Source of the DNA: Gammaproteobacteria bacterium
GTDB lineage: Bacteria; Pseudomonadota; Gammaproteobacteria; Pseudomonadales; Halieaceae
Assembly (NCBI GenBank): GCA_030428835.1
Contig: JAUIEP010000001.1
Coordinates: 1 to 64,000 of the forward strand
Length of the DNA stretch: 64,000 nucleotides
Reading direction: 5' to 3'
The notes under the pieces were generated by a model. The model was not told the origin of the DNA. It worked only from the letters and a program-made list of their open reading frames with translations, and did no database searches. Every line of letters starts with the position of its first letter. The stretch's first letter is position 1. This document shows positions 8,754 through 17,175 of the stretch, one piece after another. A program made the translations under genes and the position numbers.

Positions 8754-9230
8754 ATGAGTTTCGATGGGCGCGAACTGCGCAACGCCATGGGGCGATTCGC
8801 CACCGGGGTCTGCCTGATCACCACGGTGACGGAGGACGGCACAGCCATGGCGCTGACTGCCAATTCCTTTTCCTCCGTGTCCCTCGACCCGCCGCTGGTG
8901 CTGTGGAACCTGCAGGACAGCTCCGACGTCTACGACGTGTACGCCAGCCCGCGCTACTTCGCGATCAATGTGCTCGCCCTGCAGCAGCAGGAGTTGTCCA
9001 GCCAGTACGCGCGGAAGGGACAGCACGCGATCGAGCCCGCGCACTACCGCGACGGCAAGTTCGGCACCCCCATCATCCACGACGCGCTGGTCTCTTTCGA
9101 GTGCGAACTGGAGGCGACATACCCCGGCGGCGACCATCTCATCATCGTCGGCCGCATCGTCGACATGTCCGAGCACGCGGCGGGTGAACCCCTGTTGTTC
9201 TATGCGGGGGGGTATCGCGAACTGCGCTGA
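8754..9230 (+). CDS. flavin reductase family protein (FMN-binding split barrel)
   Basis: A 158-residue split-barrel flavin reductase. The start, ELRNAMGRFATGVCLITT, followed by ALTANSFSSVSLDPPLVLW, is the classic FMN-binding signature of HpaC-type NAD(P)H:flavin oxidoreductases, which supply reduced flavin to a partner monooxygenase. GGDHLIIVGRIV near the C-terminus is also conserved. No monooxygenase gene is adjacent, so the partner is unknown; the luciferase-like protein nearby is a possible but unproven client. The ATG follows a strong purine-rich RBS (GGGGAGAAGAGG), and the AT-rich bases before it may hold its promoter. Confidence 0.85.
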   Translation: MSFDGRELRNAMGRFATGVCLITTVTEDGTAMALTANSFSSVSLDPPLVLWNLQDSSDVYDVYASPRYFAINVLALQQQELSSQYARKGQHAIEPAHYRDGKFGTPIIHDALVSFECELEATYPGGDHLIIVGRIVDMSEHAAGEPLLFYAGGYRELR

Positions 9231-9301
9231 GCGCGGTCCGCTGTTTCCTTCCGCGCCACAGGCGATATACTGGCGCGCTTGGTTTTGAGGATGCGCACTG
9301 C

Positions 9302-9847
9302 ATGAAATTCTGCACCCGCTGTGGGAATGCCGTCAGCTTGAAAATCCCGGCGGGCGACGATCGCGAGCGGTTTGTCTGCGACAGTTGCGAGCTGATCCAC
9401 TACAGCAATCCGCGTGTCATCGTGGGCTGTGTACCTGTCTACCAGGGCAGGGTGCTGCTGTGCCTGCGCGCCATAGAGCCGCGCAAGAACTACTGGACGC
9501 TGCCCGCCGGCTTCATGGAAAACGGCGAGACGACCGTGCAGGGCGCCGCGCGCGAAACCTGGGAAGAGGCCCGGGCGAGGGTGAGCAACCTCGACCTGTA
9601 CCGGGTCTTCGACGTGCCGCATATCAGCCAGGTGTACATGTTCTATCGCTGCGATATCGACGATGGCGAGTTCGGTGTCGGCCCTGAGAGCCTGGAATCG
9701 GAACTCTACACCGAGGCGGAGATCCCCTGGGAACGAATCGCTTTCCCCGTGGTTACCGAGACGTTGAAAGCGTATTTCGCCGACGCGCCCCGCGGTGAGT
9801 TTCCCGTTGACGTCTCGGCCATCGACCTGGGTTCACTGCGGCGTTAA
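9302..9847 (+). CDS. Nudix hydrolase with N-terminal zinc ribbon
   Basis: A 181-residue protein with a zinc ribbon (Cys4, Cys7, Cys26, Cys29) followed by a Nudix domain. The Nudix box begins at GFMENGE and continues through REtWEE, but its usual final Gly is Arg (EEARA), a mild departure from consensus. The combination of ribbon and Nudix domain recalls NudC-like pyrophosphatases, though the protein is shorter. The likely substrate is a nucleoside diphosphate derivative such as a dinucleotide cofactor; the exact one cannot be told. A good terminator hairpin follows the stop codon. Confidence 0.85.
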   Translation: MKFCTRCGNAVSLKIPAGDDRERFVCDSCELIHYSNPRVIVGCVPVYQGRVLLCLRAIEPRKNYWTLPAGFMENGETTVQGAARETWEEARARVSNLDLYRVFDVPHISQVYMFYRCDIDDGEFGVGPESLESELYTEAEIPWERIAFPVVTETLKAYFADAPRGEFPVDVSAIDLGSLRR

Positions 9848-9855
9848 CCCGAGCG

Positions 9856-9883
9856 CCCGCGCCGGTGCGCGGGTCTTTGTCTT
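9856..9883 (+). terminator. probable intrinsic terminator after the Nudix gene
   Basis: CCCGCGC at 9856-9862 pairs with GCGCGGG at 9867-9873, giving a 7-base stem with a 4-base loop. It is followed by the T-rich TCTTTGTCTT. It would separate the Nudix transcript from the peroxiredoxin gene, whose RBS lies immediately downstream. Confidence 0.55.
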
Positions 9884-9903
9884 CACAAGGAGTAATCGAC
9901 ACC

Positions 9904-10380
9904 ATGGCATTTCCGAAAATCGGCAACATGGCCCCCGCCTTCACGTTGCAGGACCAGGACGGCAACAAGGTCAGCCTGAAAGACTTCAAGGGCAAGAAGA
10001 ACGTGGTGCTCTACTTCTACCCGAAGGCCATGACGCCGGGCTGTACCGTGCAGGCCTGCGGCATTCGCGACAGCAAGAAGGCGCTGGCGAAGCTTGATAC
10101 GGTGGTGCTGGGCGTGAGCCCCGACCCCGTCGCCCGCCTCGGCAAGTTCATCGAGAAACAGGACCTGAACTTCACGCTGTTGTCCGACGAGGACCACGCG
10201 GTCACGGAAAAATACGGCGCCTGGGGGCTGAAGAAGTTCATGGGGCGCGAGTTCATGGGCGTTTTGCGTACCACGTTTATCATCGGCAAGGACGGTCGCC
10301 TCAAGCACGTCATGGACAAGGTCAAGACCAAGAGCCATCACGACGATGTGCTGGCGCTCATCAAGGAGCTCGGTCTGTAA
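9904..10380 (+). CDS. bcp: thioredoxin-dependent thiol peroxidase (Bcp/PrxQ peroxiredoxin)
   Basis: A 158-residue atypical 2-Cys peroxiredoxin that reduces hydrogen peroxide and organic peroxides using thioredoxin. The peroxidatic Cys47 and resolving Cys52 are in TPGCTVQAC, the five-residue spacing of the BCP/PrxQ class. DFKGKKNVVLYFYPKAMTPG and the later TTFIIGKDGRLKHV match the fold. The ATG at 9904 has an AAGGAG site; upstream extension would run through the terminator hairpin. It is followed after 3 bases by the metallo-hydrolase, so the two form a unit. Confidence 0.93.
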   Translation: MAFPKIGNMAPAFTLQDQDGNKVSLKDFKGKKNVVLYFYPKAMTPGCTVQACGIRDSKKALAKLDTVVLGVSPDPVARLGKFIEKQDLNFTLLSDEDHAVTEKYGAWGLKKFMGREFMGVLRTTFIIGKDGRLKHVMDKVKTKSHHDDVLALIKELGL

Positions 10381-10383
10381 GGC

Positions 10384-11478
10384 GTGATCGAGTACCTCTT
10401 TCCAGACCTGCCCGAGGCAGGCGATGTCCGTGAGGTCAGCCCCGGCATCCTGTGGCTGCGCATGCCGTTGCCCATGCCCTCCCTGGACCACATCAATCTC
10501 TACCTGCTGGAGGATGCCGACGGCTGGTGGCTTGTCGATACGGGCATCGGCTTCGGCGATACGCAGGCCATCTGGGAGCGTGTGTTCGAGGAGCACCTGG
10601 GCGGCAAGCCCGTCAAGGCGGTTCTGTCCACGCACTACCATCCCGACCACACCGGTGTCGCGGGCTGGTTGTGCGAGCGCTGGCGCGTGCCGTTTTACAT
10701 GACCCAGGGCGAGTATTTCACCGGCATGACGTTCAGCCGCATGACGCAGGATGATTTCACCTGGGCGACCGACCAGTACTTCCAGCACTGCGGTTTCGAC
10801 GCCGGTCGTATCGCGGAGATCAAGTCGCGCTTCGGCGGCATGGGCGAGGTCATGCGGCCGCTGCCCACCGCCTACCGGCGGCTGGTGGACGGCACCCAGT
10901 TACGCATTAACGGCGTGAACTGGGAGGTCATGGTCGGCCGCGGACATTCGCCCGAGCACGCGTGCCTGTATTGCGCGGCGCACAACATCCTGGTCTCCGG
11001 CGACCAGGTGATCCCGCGCATTTCGTCCAATATCAGCGTCGGTGGTACGGAGCCGGAAGCGAACCCGCTGAAGGACTGGTTTGCCTCGCTCGAACGCTTC
11101 CTCGAGGAGTTGCCGGCCGACACGCTCGTGCTGCCGGCGCACAACGCGCCGTTCCACGGGCTGCATACGCGGCTGCGCTACCTGATCGATCACCACGAGG
11201 ATCACCTGCTCGCACTGGAGGAGGCCTGCCTCGAGGACGGGCGCACGGCGCTGGAACTGCTGCCCGTGATGTTCGACCGCGAACTGGACGAGCACAATCT
11301 CGGCCTGGCCCTGGGTGAGTGCCTTGCGCATCTCAATTACCTGCACCAGCGCGGCCAGGTGGCGCGGGAGGTGGACGGGCAGGGCGCCTATCGCTACCGC
11401 TCGGTGGATGAAACGCTGCCCCAGCGGCGCCGGGAGCGGCACTACGGCGCTCGCGGCGATGCGCCTATGCAGGTATAA
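10384..11478 (+). CDS. metallo-beta-lactamase fold hydrolase
   Basis: A 364-residue protein of the MBL fold. The metal-binding motif THYHPDHTG has His84, His86, Asp88 and His89. Later ligands are likely His in GRGHSPEH and in LVLPAHNAPFHG. The C-terminal region (about 270-364) is an added helical, winged-helix-like domain of the kind seen in LACTB2-type proteins, which suggests a hydrolase of thioesters or nucleic acids; the reaction is not known. It uses a GTG start 3 bases after the peroxiredoxin stop and is probably co-expressed with it. An AT-rich stretch follows the gene. Confidence 0.8.
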   Translation: MIEYLFPDLPEAGDVREVSPGILWLRMPLPMPSLDHINLYLLEDADGWWLVDTGIGFGDTQAIWERVFEEHLGGKPVKAVLSTHYHPDHTGVAGWLCERWRVPFYMTQGEYFTGMTFSRMTQDDFTWATDQYFQHCGFDAGRIAEIKSRFGGMGEVMRPLPTAYRRLVDGTQLRINGVNWEVMVGRGHSPEHACLYCAAHNILVSGDQVIPRISSNISVGGTEPEANPLKDWFASLERFLEELPADTLVLPAHNAPFHGLHTRLRYLIDHHEDHLLALEEACLEDGRTALELLPVMFDRELDEHNLGLALGECLAHLNYLHQRGQVAREVDGQGAYRYRSVDETLPQRRRERHYGARGDAPMQV

Positions 11479-11522
11479 AATATACTATTAAAACAAAGAG
11501 ATATAAGTTAAATAAAATGCTA

Positions 11523-11548
11523 GAACTAACTTCACTTTAAGTTCGTTC
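11523..11548. promoter_or_regulatory. inverted repeat in an AT-rich intergenic island
   Basis: GAACTAACTT at 11523-11532 and AAGTTCGTTC at 11539-11548 pair at 9 of 10 positions across a 6-base spacer. It lies in an AT-rich stretch (about 11467-11550) unlike the surrounding GC-rich DNA and about 120 bases before the GST-like gene. It may be an operator for a dimeric regulator; there is no T-run to make it an intrinsic terminator. Confidence 0.4.
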
Positions 11549-11668
11549 AGCTTCATTCTTCCCCCGCGGAAAAGCGCCGAACGGCGCCGCCGGATACCCG
11601 GGTTATCGACCGGGTGCCCGCGGTTCCCGGCAGCAATCTGGGGGGCGCATAGCAACCGTACCGATGGC

Positions 11669-12433
11669 ATGGACTACCTGACAGTTGAAGAGGCAATCGA
11701 GCGACCCGGCGTGCGGCTGGTGCTCACCGCGGGTGTGCCGGGCCCCTGGGGCGAGGCCGCCAAGTACATCCTCGACCACAAGCAGGTGGCATATGCGCCC
11801 GTCTACCAGGAAGGCGGCGGCGAGAACGCCGCGCTGAAGGCGTGGACCGGGCAGACCTCGGCCCCCGTTCTGGTTGTCGACGACTTGCCCCCCGTCAGCC
11901 ACTGGCTGGACCTTCTCATGACGGCGGAGCGTATAGCGCCGGAACCTGCGCTGCTGCCGGCCGCCGCCACAGAGCGGGCGGTCGCCCTCGGGTTGGCCGC
12001 CCTGATTGCCGGGGTCGACGGCTTCGGCTGGAACCGTCGCCTGCAGATGTTCGCGCCGCTGATGGCCATGGACGAGCCGCCGCCGGCGATCGTGCGGATG
12101 ATGGGCAAGTACGGCTGGTCGCGGGAGGCCCACGCGGCGGCCGGGGCCAGGCTCGTCGCTATCCTGGCGGAACTGGATCGTGTGCTGGCCGTGCAGGCTG
12201 CCGCCGGCAGCGACTACTTTGTCGGTAGCAGCGTGGGCGCGGTGGACCTGTACTGGGCGAGTTTCTCGGCGATGCTGAAGCCGCTGCCGCCGGAGCAGAA
12301 TCCCATGCCGGACTTCCTGCGCACCACCTACGCGACCATCGACGACAGCCTGGCGGCCGCGTTCACGCCGGCGCTCGAGGCACATCGCGACCGTGTCTTC
12401 GCGCGCCACATTACACTGCCACTGGACTTTTAA
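11669..12433 (+). CDS. glutathione S-transferase-like protein
   Basis: A 254-residue protein that looks like a GST relative. The N-terminal part (about 15-85) alternates strands and helices, with a thioredoxin-like SAPVLVVDDLPP where GSTs carry the cis-proline motif. The rest is helical, including DYFVGSSVGAVDLYWA, which resembles the conserved N-capping region of GST C-terminal domains. There is no obvious catalytic Cys or Ser at the first strand. Function is probably conjugation or isomerisation of a small molecule, but this is not certain. It is followed after 13 bases by a SnoaL-like gene. Confidence 0.6.
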   Translation: MDYLTVEEAIERPGVRLVLTAGVPGPWGEAAKYILDHKQVAYAPVYQEGGGENAALKAWTGQTSAPVLVVDDLPPVSHWLDLLMTAERIAPEPALLPAAATERAVALGLAALIAGVDGFGWNRRLQMFAPLMAMDEPPPAIVRMMGKYGWSREAHAAAGARLVAILAELDRVLAVQAAAGSDYFVGSSVGAVDLYWASFSAMLKPLPPEQNPMPDFLRTTYATIDDSLAAAFTPALEAHRDRVFARHITLPLDF

Positions 12434-12446
12434 AGGAGCGGGCTAT

Positions 12447-12896
12447 ATGAAAACCCTCGAGGAGCTATCCGACCGCCTGGAGATACAGGACCTGGTCTTT
12501 CACTACGCCGACCTGATCGACACGCGTCAGTTCGACCGACTGCGGGAGGACGTCTTCACCGCCGATGCGCACATCGACTACAGCGCGATGGGCGGCTCGG
12601 TGGGTGGGCTGGATGAGACGATTGCATTCCTCAAGGCCTCGGTGACCCCGGAGGTGTTTCCCAATCACCAGCACCTGAATGCGAATGTGCAGGTGCGGGT
12701 CGACGGCGATAGCGCGACGGGCCGCATCATGTGTTTCAACCCGATGGAGATGGCCGTCGAGGGTGGAACCCAGATGATGCTGCTCGGCCTGTGGTACATC
12801 GATGAGTACCGGCGCACGCCAGCGGGCTGGCGCATCTGCCGCCGCGAGGAAGAAAAAAGCTGGATATTCAATCCACCGGCGGGCCTTGCTATCTGA
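12447..12896 (+). CDS. SnoaL-like / NTF2-fold protein
   Basis: A 149-residue protein of the nuclear transport factor 2 fold. The N-terminal helix LSDRLEIQDLVFHYADLIDT followed by FDRLREDVFTADAHIDYSAM is typical of the SnoaL_4 group, which includes dehydratases, isomerases and ring-hydroxylating dioxygenase-like small subunits. The ATG at 12447 follows AAAGGAG. It shares a unit with the GST-like gene and converges with the MarR gene. A catabolic or detoxifying role is likely; no substrate can be given. Confidence 0.7.
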   Translation: MKTLEELSDRLEIQDLVFHYADLIDTRQFDRLREDVFTADAHIDYSAMGGSVGGLDETIAFLKASVTPEVFPNHQHLNANVQVRVDGDSATGRIMCFNPMEMAVEGGTQMMLLGLWYIDEYRRTPAGWRICRREEEKSWIFNPPAGLAI

Positions 12897-12914
12897 CGTT
12901 CCGCAGCGGCGTCG

Positions 12915-13418
12915 TCAGCCGGTGGGGTCGGCCCAGGATTCCGGCAGGTAGTCGAGCTCCAGCCGCCTGACCGCCTCGCGCAGGTCCGTCTCTAGCTGCT
13001 CCAGGCGCTCGGCGCCGATCTTCCTGGCGTAGTCAGCCCTGATTTCGGCGACCGCGGCAAGGCAGTCGGCGGCCAGCGCAATGCCGCGCTCCGTGAGCCT
13101 GATTTCCTTGGCGCGCTTGTCGCCCGCATCGATGTCCCGGGCGATGTAGCCCATGCGTTCGAGTTCCTTGAGCATCTTGCCCATGGCCTGTTGCGTGACC
13201 TGCGCGCGCTCCGCCAGCTCGGTGACCCGGACCGCTCCCATGCCGAGGTTGGCGAATACCGCGCTGTGTGAAGGCCGTATATCGGGATAGCCTCTCGCCT
13301 CCAGGGATTCCCAGATACGCCGTTCAAAATCCCGTGAAAACTCGCGCAGCAGGCGCGGCAGGTTGTTGGAAAGCCCGAAGGCGATTTCCTGGTTCCTCTC
13401 GGCGGCGCTCTTGTTCAC
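12915..13418 (-). CDS. MarR-family transcriptional regulator
   Basis: A 167-residue regulator with the MarR winged helix: VTELAERAQVTQQAMGKML is the recognition region and GYIARDIDAGDKRAKEI the wing. N- and C-terminal helices would form the dimer. I chose the GTG at 13418 because a GGAG site lies just upstream; a longer in-frame ATG at 13457 adds a Cys/Arg-rich stretch that looks non-coding. It is divergent from xthA and convergent with the GST/SnoaL pair, which it may control, possibly through the inverted repeat at 11523-11548; this link is inference. Confidence 0.85.
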   Translation of the reverse strand: MNKSAAERNQEIAFGLSNNLPRLLREFSRDFERRIWESLEARGYPDIRPSHSAVFANLGMGAVRVTELAERAQVTQQAMGKMLKELERMGYIARDIDAGDKRAKEIRLTERGIALAADCLAAVAEIRADYARKIGAERLEQLETDLREAVRRLELDYLPESWADPTG

Positions 13419-13566
13419 TCTACTCTCCGGACAACGGCAGATGCGGCAAACGCGCACTATTGTAGCGCGATGTGTGCGCCTTTCACATTCCGCCCGGGCT
13501 CGTCAGGCCGGATTGTGGGTGACGAGTTCGATCGGCTACACTGCGGCCTTTTTTCGGTGCGCGACC

Positions 13567-14349
13567 ATGGCGAAAATCATCACCTGCAACACCAACGGCA
13601 TCCGCGCGGCGGCCCGCAAGGGCTTCTTCGAGTGGCTCGCCCGGCAGGACGCGGATGTCGTGTGCATCCAGGAGACCAAGGCGCAGGTCGAGCAGCTCAC
13701 GGACCCGATCTTTTACCCCGAGGGTTACCACTGTTACTACAATGACGCGCAGAGGAAGGGCTACAGCGGCACCGCCCTGTACAGCCGCCTGCGGCCGCTC
13801 AAGGTGGTGGATGCGCTGGGCTGGGATCCCGCGGACGCGGAGGGGCGTTACCTGCAGGCGGACTACCGGGGCCTGAGTGTCATATCACTCTACATGCCGT
13901 CCGGTTCCAGTTCAGACGCGGCCCTGCAGAAGAAACTGGCCTTCATGGAGACCTTCCTGGAGCACCTGAAGGGACTGCGCCGCAAGCGGCGCGAATTCAT
14001 CATCTGCGCCGACTGGAATATCTGCCACCAGAACATCGACCTGAAGAACTGGCGCAGCAACCAGAAGAACTCCGGTTTCCTGCCCGAGGAGCGCGCGTGG
14101 CTTGACCGGTTGTACGACGAGGTGGGTTATGTCGACTCCTTCCGTGTGGTCAACCAGGAGGAGGAGCAGTACACCTGGTGGTCCAATCGCGGCCAGGCGT
14201 GGGCGAAGAACGTGGGATGGCGGCTGGACTACCAGGTCATCACCCCGAAATTGCAGCCCCTCGTGACGGACGCCTCGATCTACAAGGAGGAGCGCTTTTC
14301 GGACCACGCCCCGCAGATCATGGAGTACGACCTCGAGATCGCGGTCTGA
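13567..14349 (+). CDS. xthA: exodeoxyribonuclease III-type AP endonuclease
   Basis: A 260-residue member of the ExoIII/EEP family for base-excision repair of abasic DNA. Catalytic residues appear intact: Asn10 in NTNG, Glu36 in IQETK, Asp149 and Asn151 in ADWN, and Asp246-His247 in SDHAP. In overall sequence, for example GRYLQADY, RRKRREFI, LPEERAWLD and WRLDYQV, it also resembles the Crc branch known from Pseudomonas, whose members have lost the nuclease residues. Because the active site is present here, a nuclease is the better call. The ATG at 13567 begins the conserved first strand. Confidence 0.88.
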   Translation: MAKIITCNTNGIRAAARKGFFEWLARQDADVVCIQETKAQVEQLTDPIFYPEGYHCYYNDAQRKGYSGTALYSRLRPLKVVDALGWDPADAEGRYLQADYRGLSVISLYMPSGSSSDAALQKKLAFMETFLEHLKGLRRKRREFIICADWNICHQNIDLKNWRSNQKNSGFLPEERAWLDRLYDEVGYVDSFRVVNQEEEQYTWWSNRGQAWAKNVGWRLDYQVITPKLQPLVTDASIYKEERFSDHAPQIMEYDLEIAV

Positions 14350-14438
14350 CTCCCACGGGGAGCCGCGCGTTTGCCGGGAAACGGGAAAACAGGTACATTA
14401 GCCCGCGTTTTTACCGCCCAATCCTCGCAGGAACTGCA

Positions 14439-14774
14439 ATGAGCTTCTTTATCGCCAGTGCGCATGCCCAGGCGGCAGCGCCGCAAGGCGGCGAACCCCC
14501 ATGGGTCTTGCCCGCCATGATGATCGGCCTGTTCGTCTTCTTCTATTTCATTGCCATCCGGCCCCAGCGCAAGCGCCAGAAGGAACACGCCGAAATGGTG
14601 GCCTCCCTCGAGAAGGGCGCCGAGGTGGTCACCACCTCCGGCATCCTCGGCAAGGTGACGGCGCTGGACGACAACTACATGGTCCTGAACGTTGCCAACA
14701 ACGTCGAGATGAAGTTCCAGCGCATCCACGTCCACGCCGTCCTGCCCAAGGGCACACTGAAGTCCATCGGCTGA
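14439..14774 (+). CDS. yajC: Sec translocon accessory protein YajC
   Basis: A 111-residue inner-membrane protein associated with SecDF-YidC. One membrane segment (about 24-43, PAMMIGLFVFFYFIAI) is followed by the conserved RPQRKRQKEH and by GAEVVTTSGILGKVTALDD. The N-terminus, SFFIASAHAQAAA, is the usual short periplasmic leader of YajC proteins. In most bacteria yajC is next to tgt and secDF; here neither is present, and the next gene begins 2 bases after its stop, suggesting co-translation with a PLP enzyme. Confidence 0.95.
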   Translation: MSFFIASAHAQAAAPQGGEPPWVLPAMMIGLFVFFYFIAIRPQRKRQKEHAEMVASLEKGAEVVTTSGILGKVTALDDNYMVLNVANNVEMKFQRIHVHAVLPKGTLKSIG

Positions 14775-14776
14775 GG

Positions 14777-15775
14777 ATGGCGCTGGTCTACCCCCACAAG
14801 CTAGACCTGGCCCTCACGCCGACTCCCTTCCAGCTCCTGGGGCGCGCCACCGCCAAATGGGGCCGTGGCCACCGCCTCTGGGTCAAGCGCGACGACCTCA
14901 CCGGCTGCACGCTGTCGGGCAACAAGGTGCGCAAGCTCGAGTTCATCGCGGCACATGCCATCGATACCGGCTGCGATACCCTTATTACCTGCGGCGGCCT
15001 GCAGAGCAACCACTGTCGCGCGACGGCGCTCGCCGGGGCGCAGCTCGGTCTCAAGGTTCACCTGCTGCTGCGCGGCGCCGAGCCGGCGGAGTGGGAGGGC
15101 AACTTCCTGCTCGATCACCTGGCGGGCGCGGAAGTCAGTTGCTATCCGAAAAAGCAGTATGTCGCCGAAATAGGACAGTTGTTCGAGCAGTGGCAGGCGC
15201 ACTACGCCGCCGCGGGCCGCAAGGCGCTCGCCATACCCACCGGCGGCAGCGACGGGATCGGTGTCTGGGGCTACATAGCGGCCTGTGAGGAACTGCAAAG
15301 CGATTTTGCCGCGGCCGCGATCGAATCGGCGCACATCGTCACCGCCACGGGGTCGGGCGGCACCCAGGCGGGCCTGACCCTGGGCGCGGCGCTGCACGAC
15401 CTGCCCGCGACCGTCTGGGGTGTGAACGTCTGCGACGATGAGCAGTACTTCCTCGACAAGATCGCGTCGGATGCCGGGCAATGGCGGGAGCGCTATCCCG
15501 GTGTCCCCGGGGTCGATGTCGCCCCGCGCGTACTCGACGGCCATGTCGGTCCCGGCTACGCGGTGGCCACGCCGGAAATCTTCGAATTGATCGCCGACCT
15601 CGCTGCGCTGGAGGGGCTCGTCCTCGATCCCGTCTATACCGGCAAGGCCTTCGCCGGTATGCTCAAGGAACTGGCGGACGGGCGCTTCGAGGGCGTGCGC
15701 GATATCGTTTTTATACACACCGGCGGCGTGTTCGGGGTTTTCCCCCAGCGCGCCGGATTCCAACCCGGCCTCTAA
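14777..15775 (+). CDS. D-cysteine desulfhydrase / ACC deaminase family PLP enzyme
   Basis: A 332-residue fold-type II PLP enzyme. The PLP lysine is in CTLSGNKVRKLEF (about residue 50), with CGGLQSNHCRATA and the phosphate-binding glycine loop ATGSGGTQAG. These are shared by D-cysteine desulfhydrase, which makes pyruvate, sulfide and ammonia from D-cysteine, and by ACC deaminase. The family assignment is safe, the substrate is not; D-cysteine desulfhydrase is the more common function in gammaproteobacteria. It starts 2 bases after yajC and precedes an alanine/Na symporter by 30 bases. Confidence 0.85.
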   Translation: MALVYPHKLDLALTPTPFQLLGRATAKWGRGHRLWVKRDDLTGCTLSGNKVRKLEFIAAHAIDTGCDTLITCGGLQSNHCRATALAGAQLGLKVHLLLRGAEPAEWEGNFLLDHLAGAEVSCYPKKQYVAEIGQLFEQWQAHYAAAGRKALAIPTGGSDGIGVWGYIAACEELQSDFAAAAIESAHIVTATGSGGTQAGLTLGAALHDLPATVWGVNVCDDEQYFLDKIASDAGQWRERYPGVPGVDVAPRVLDGHVGPGYAVATPEIFELIADLAALEGLVLDPVYTGKAFAGMLKELADGRFEGVRDIVFIHTGGVFGVFPQRAGFQPGL

Positions 15776-15805
15776 GCGGCCGACAGCCGCAGACAGGGGC
15801 GGGGC

Positions 15806-17137
15806 ATGACGGAACTCATCCAAACGGTAAACAGCTGGGCCTGGGGCCCGGTGATGCTGGTGCTGCTGCTCGGCACGGGCCTGTACCTGAGCCTTGGCCT
15901 GCGTTTCGCGACCGTGCGGCGCATCCCGACCGCGTTCGGCCTGTTGCTGCGCGGCAAGGGCGAGTCGGGGCAGGGTGATATCGCACCGTTCAGTGCGCTC
16001 ATGACATCACTCTCGGCCACCATCGGCACCGGCAATATCGCCGGCGTTGCCACGGCCATTGCCATGGGCGGCCCCGGGGCCCTGTTCTGGATGTGGGTCA
16101 CCGCCCTCGTCGGCATGGCCACCAAGTACGCGGAGGCCGTGCTCGCCGTGACGTTCCGCGAGCGCGATGCCAAAGGCGCCTACTCCGGCGGTCCCATGTA
16201 CTACATCCGCAACGGCCTGGGCAAGCGCTGGCATTTCCTCGCCTACGCCTTCGCCCTGTTCGGCGCGCTGGCGGGCTTCGGGCTGGCCAACACCGTGCAG
16301 TCCAACTCGGTTTCCCAGGTGCTGAACACCGAGTTCGGTGTCGCGCCGATCGTTACGGGCCTGGTGCTCATGGCGCTGGTGGCCAGCGTCATACTCGGCG
16401 GCGTCAAGCGCATTGCCAGGGTGGCGTCCTACCTCGTTCCGTTCATGGCGGTCAGCTACGTCCTGATCGGCCTCGCTGTCATTCTGATGAACATCGGCGA
16501 GGTGCCGCGCGCGGTCGGCGTCATCGTGGAAGCGGCGTTTACACCGACCGCCGCGACTGGCGGCTTTGCCGGTGCCACGGTGCTGATGGCGCTGCGCTTC
16601 GGTGTTGCACGCGGCATCTTCTCCAATGAGGCGGGCCTCGGGAGTGCGCCGATCGCGCATGCCGCCGCGCGCACGAACGAACCGGTGCAGCAGGGCATGA
16701 TCGCGATGCTCGGCACGTTCATCGACACGCTCGTGGTCTGCTCCATTACCGGCCTGGTCATCGTGATCACCGGCGCCTGGACGAGCGGCATGAGCGGTGC
16801 CGACCTGACCGCCACGGCGTTCCAGAGCGTGATCCCCGGCGGGCAGTACGTCATCGCCATCGGGCTGTGCCTGTTCGCCTTCACCACCATGATCGGCTGG
16901 TCGTTCTACGGCGAGCGCTGCGTGGTCTTCCTGGTGGGCACGCGGGGCGTACTGCCGTTTCGTTTGCTCTGGGTCATGGCCGTACCGGTGGGTACGCTGG
17001 TACAACTGGAACTGGTGTGGCTGATTGCCGACACGCTGAATGCGTTCATGGCCATACCGAACCTGGTCGCGCTGGTGCTGCTCGGTCCGCTGGTATTCCG
17101 CGTGACGCGCGCGTACTTCGCCAGGGAGACCGGCTGA
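15806..17137 (+). CDS. sodium:alanine symporter family protein (AGCS)
   Basis: A 443-residue inner-membrane transporter with about ten or more hydrophobic segments. Family signatures are GGPMYYIRNGLGKRW, TATIGTGNIAGVATAI-type glycine-rich helix 1-2 and GLGSAPIAHAAART. AGCS proteins import alanine or glycine with sodium (some proton). It follows a D-amino-acid PLP enzyme gene, which fits amino-acid uptake and breakdown. The start has a GGGGCGGGG run rather than a clean RBS. Confidence 0.93.
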   Translation: MTELIQTVNSWAWGPVMLVLLLGTGLYLSLGLRFATVRRIPTAFGLLLRGKGESGQGDIAPFSALMTSLSATIGTGNIAGVATAIAMGGPGALFWMWVTALVGMATKYAEAVLAVTFRERDAKGAYSGGPMYYIRNGLGKRWHFLAYAFALFGALAGFGLANTVQSNSVSQVLNTEFGVAPIVTGLVLMALVASVILGGVKRIARVASYLVPFMAVSYVLIGLAVILMNIGEVPRAVGVIVEAAFTPTAATGGFAGATVLMALRFGVARGIFSNEAGLGSAPIAHAAARTNEPVQQGMIAMLGTFIDTLVVCSITGLVIVITGAWTSGMSGADLTATAFQSVIPGGQYVIAIGLCLFAFTTMIGWSFYGERCVVFLVGTRGVLPFRLLWVMAVPVGTLVQLELVWLIADTLNAFMAIPNLVALVLLGPLVFRVTRAYFARETG

Positions 17138-17175
17138 GCGCGTGAAGAACCCTGTGGGAATTCGGGAGTAAGTCA

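Noticed and set aside
11488-11670. A 60-codon minus-strand frame ending in a hydrophobic stretch
   Set aside because: The hydrophobic end comes from translating the AT-rich island; no RBS and no homologue recognised.
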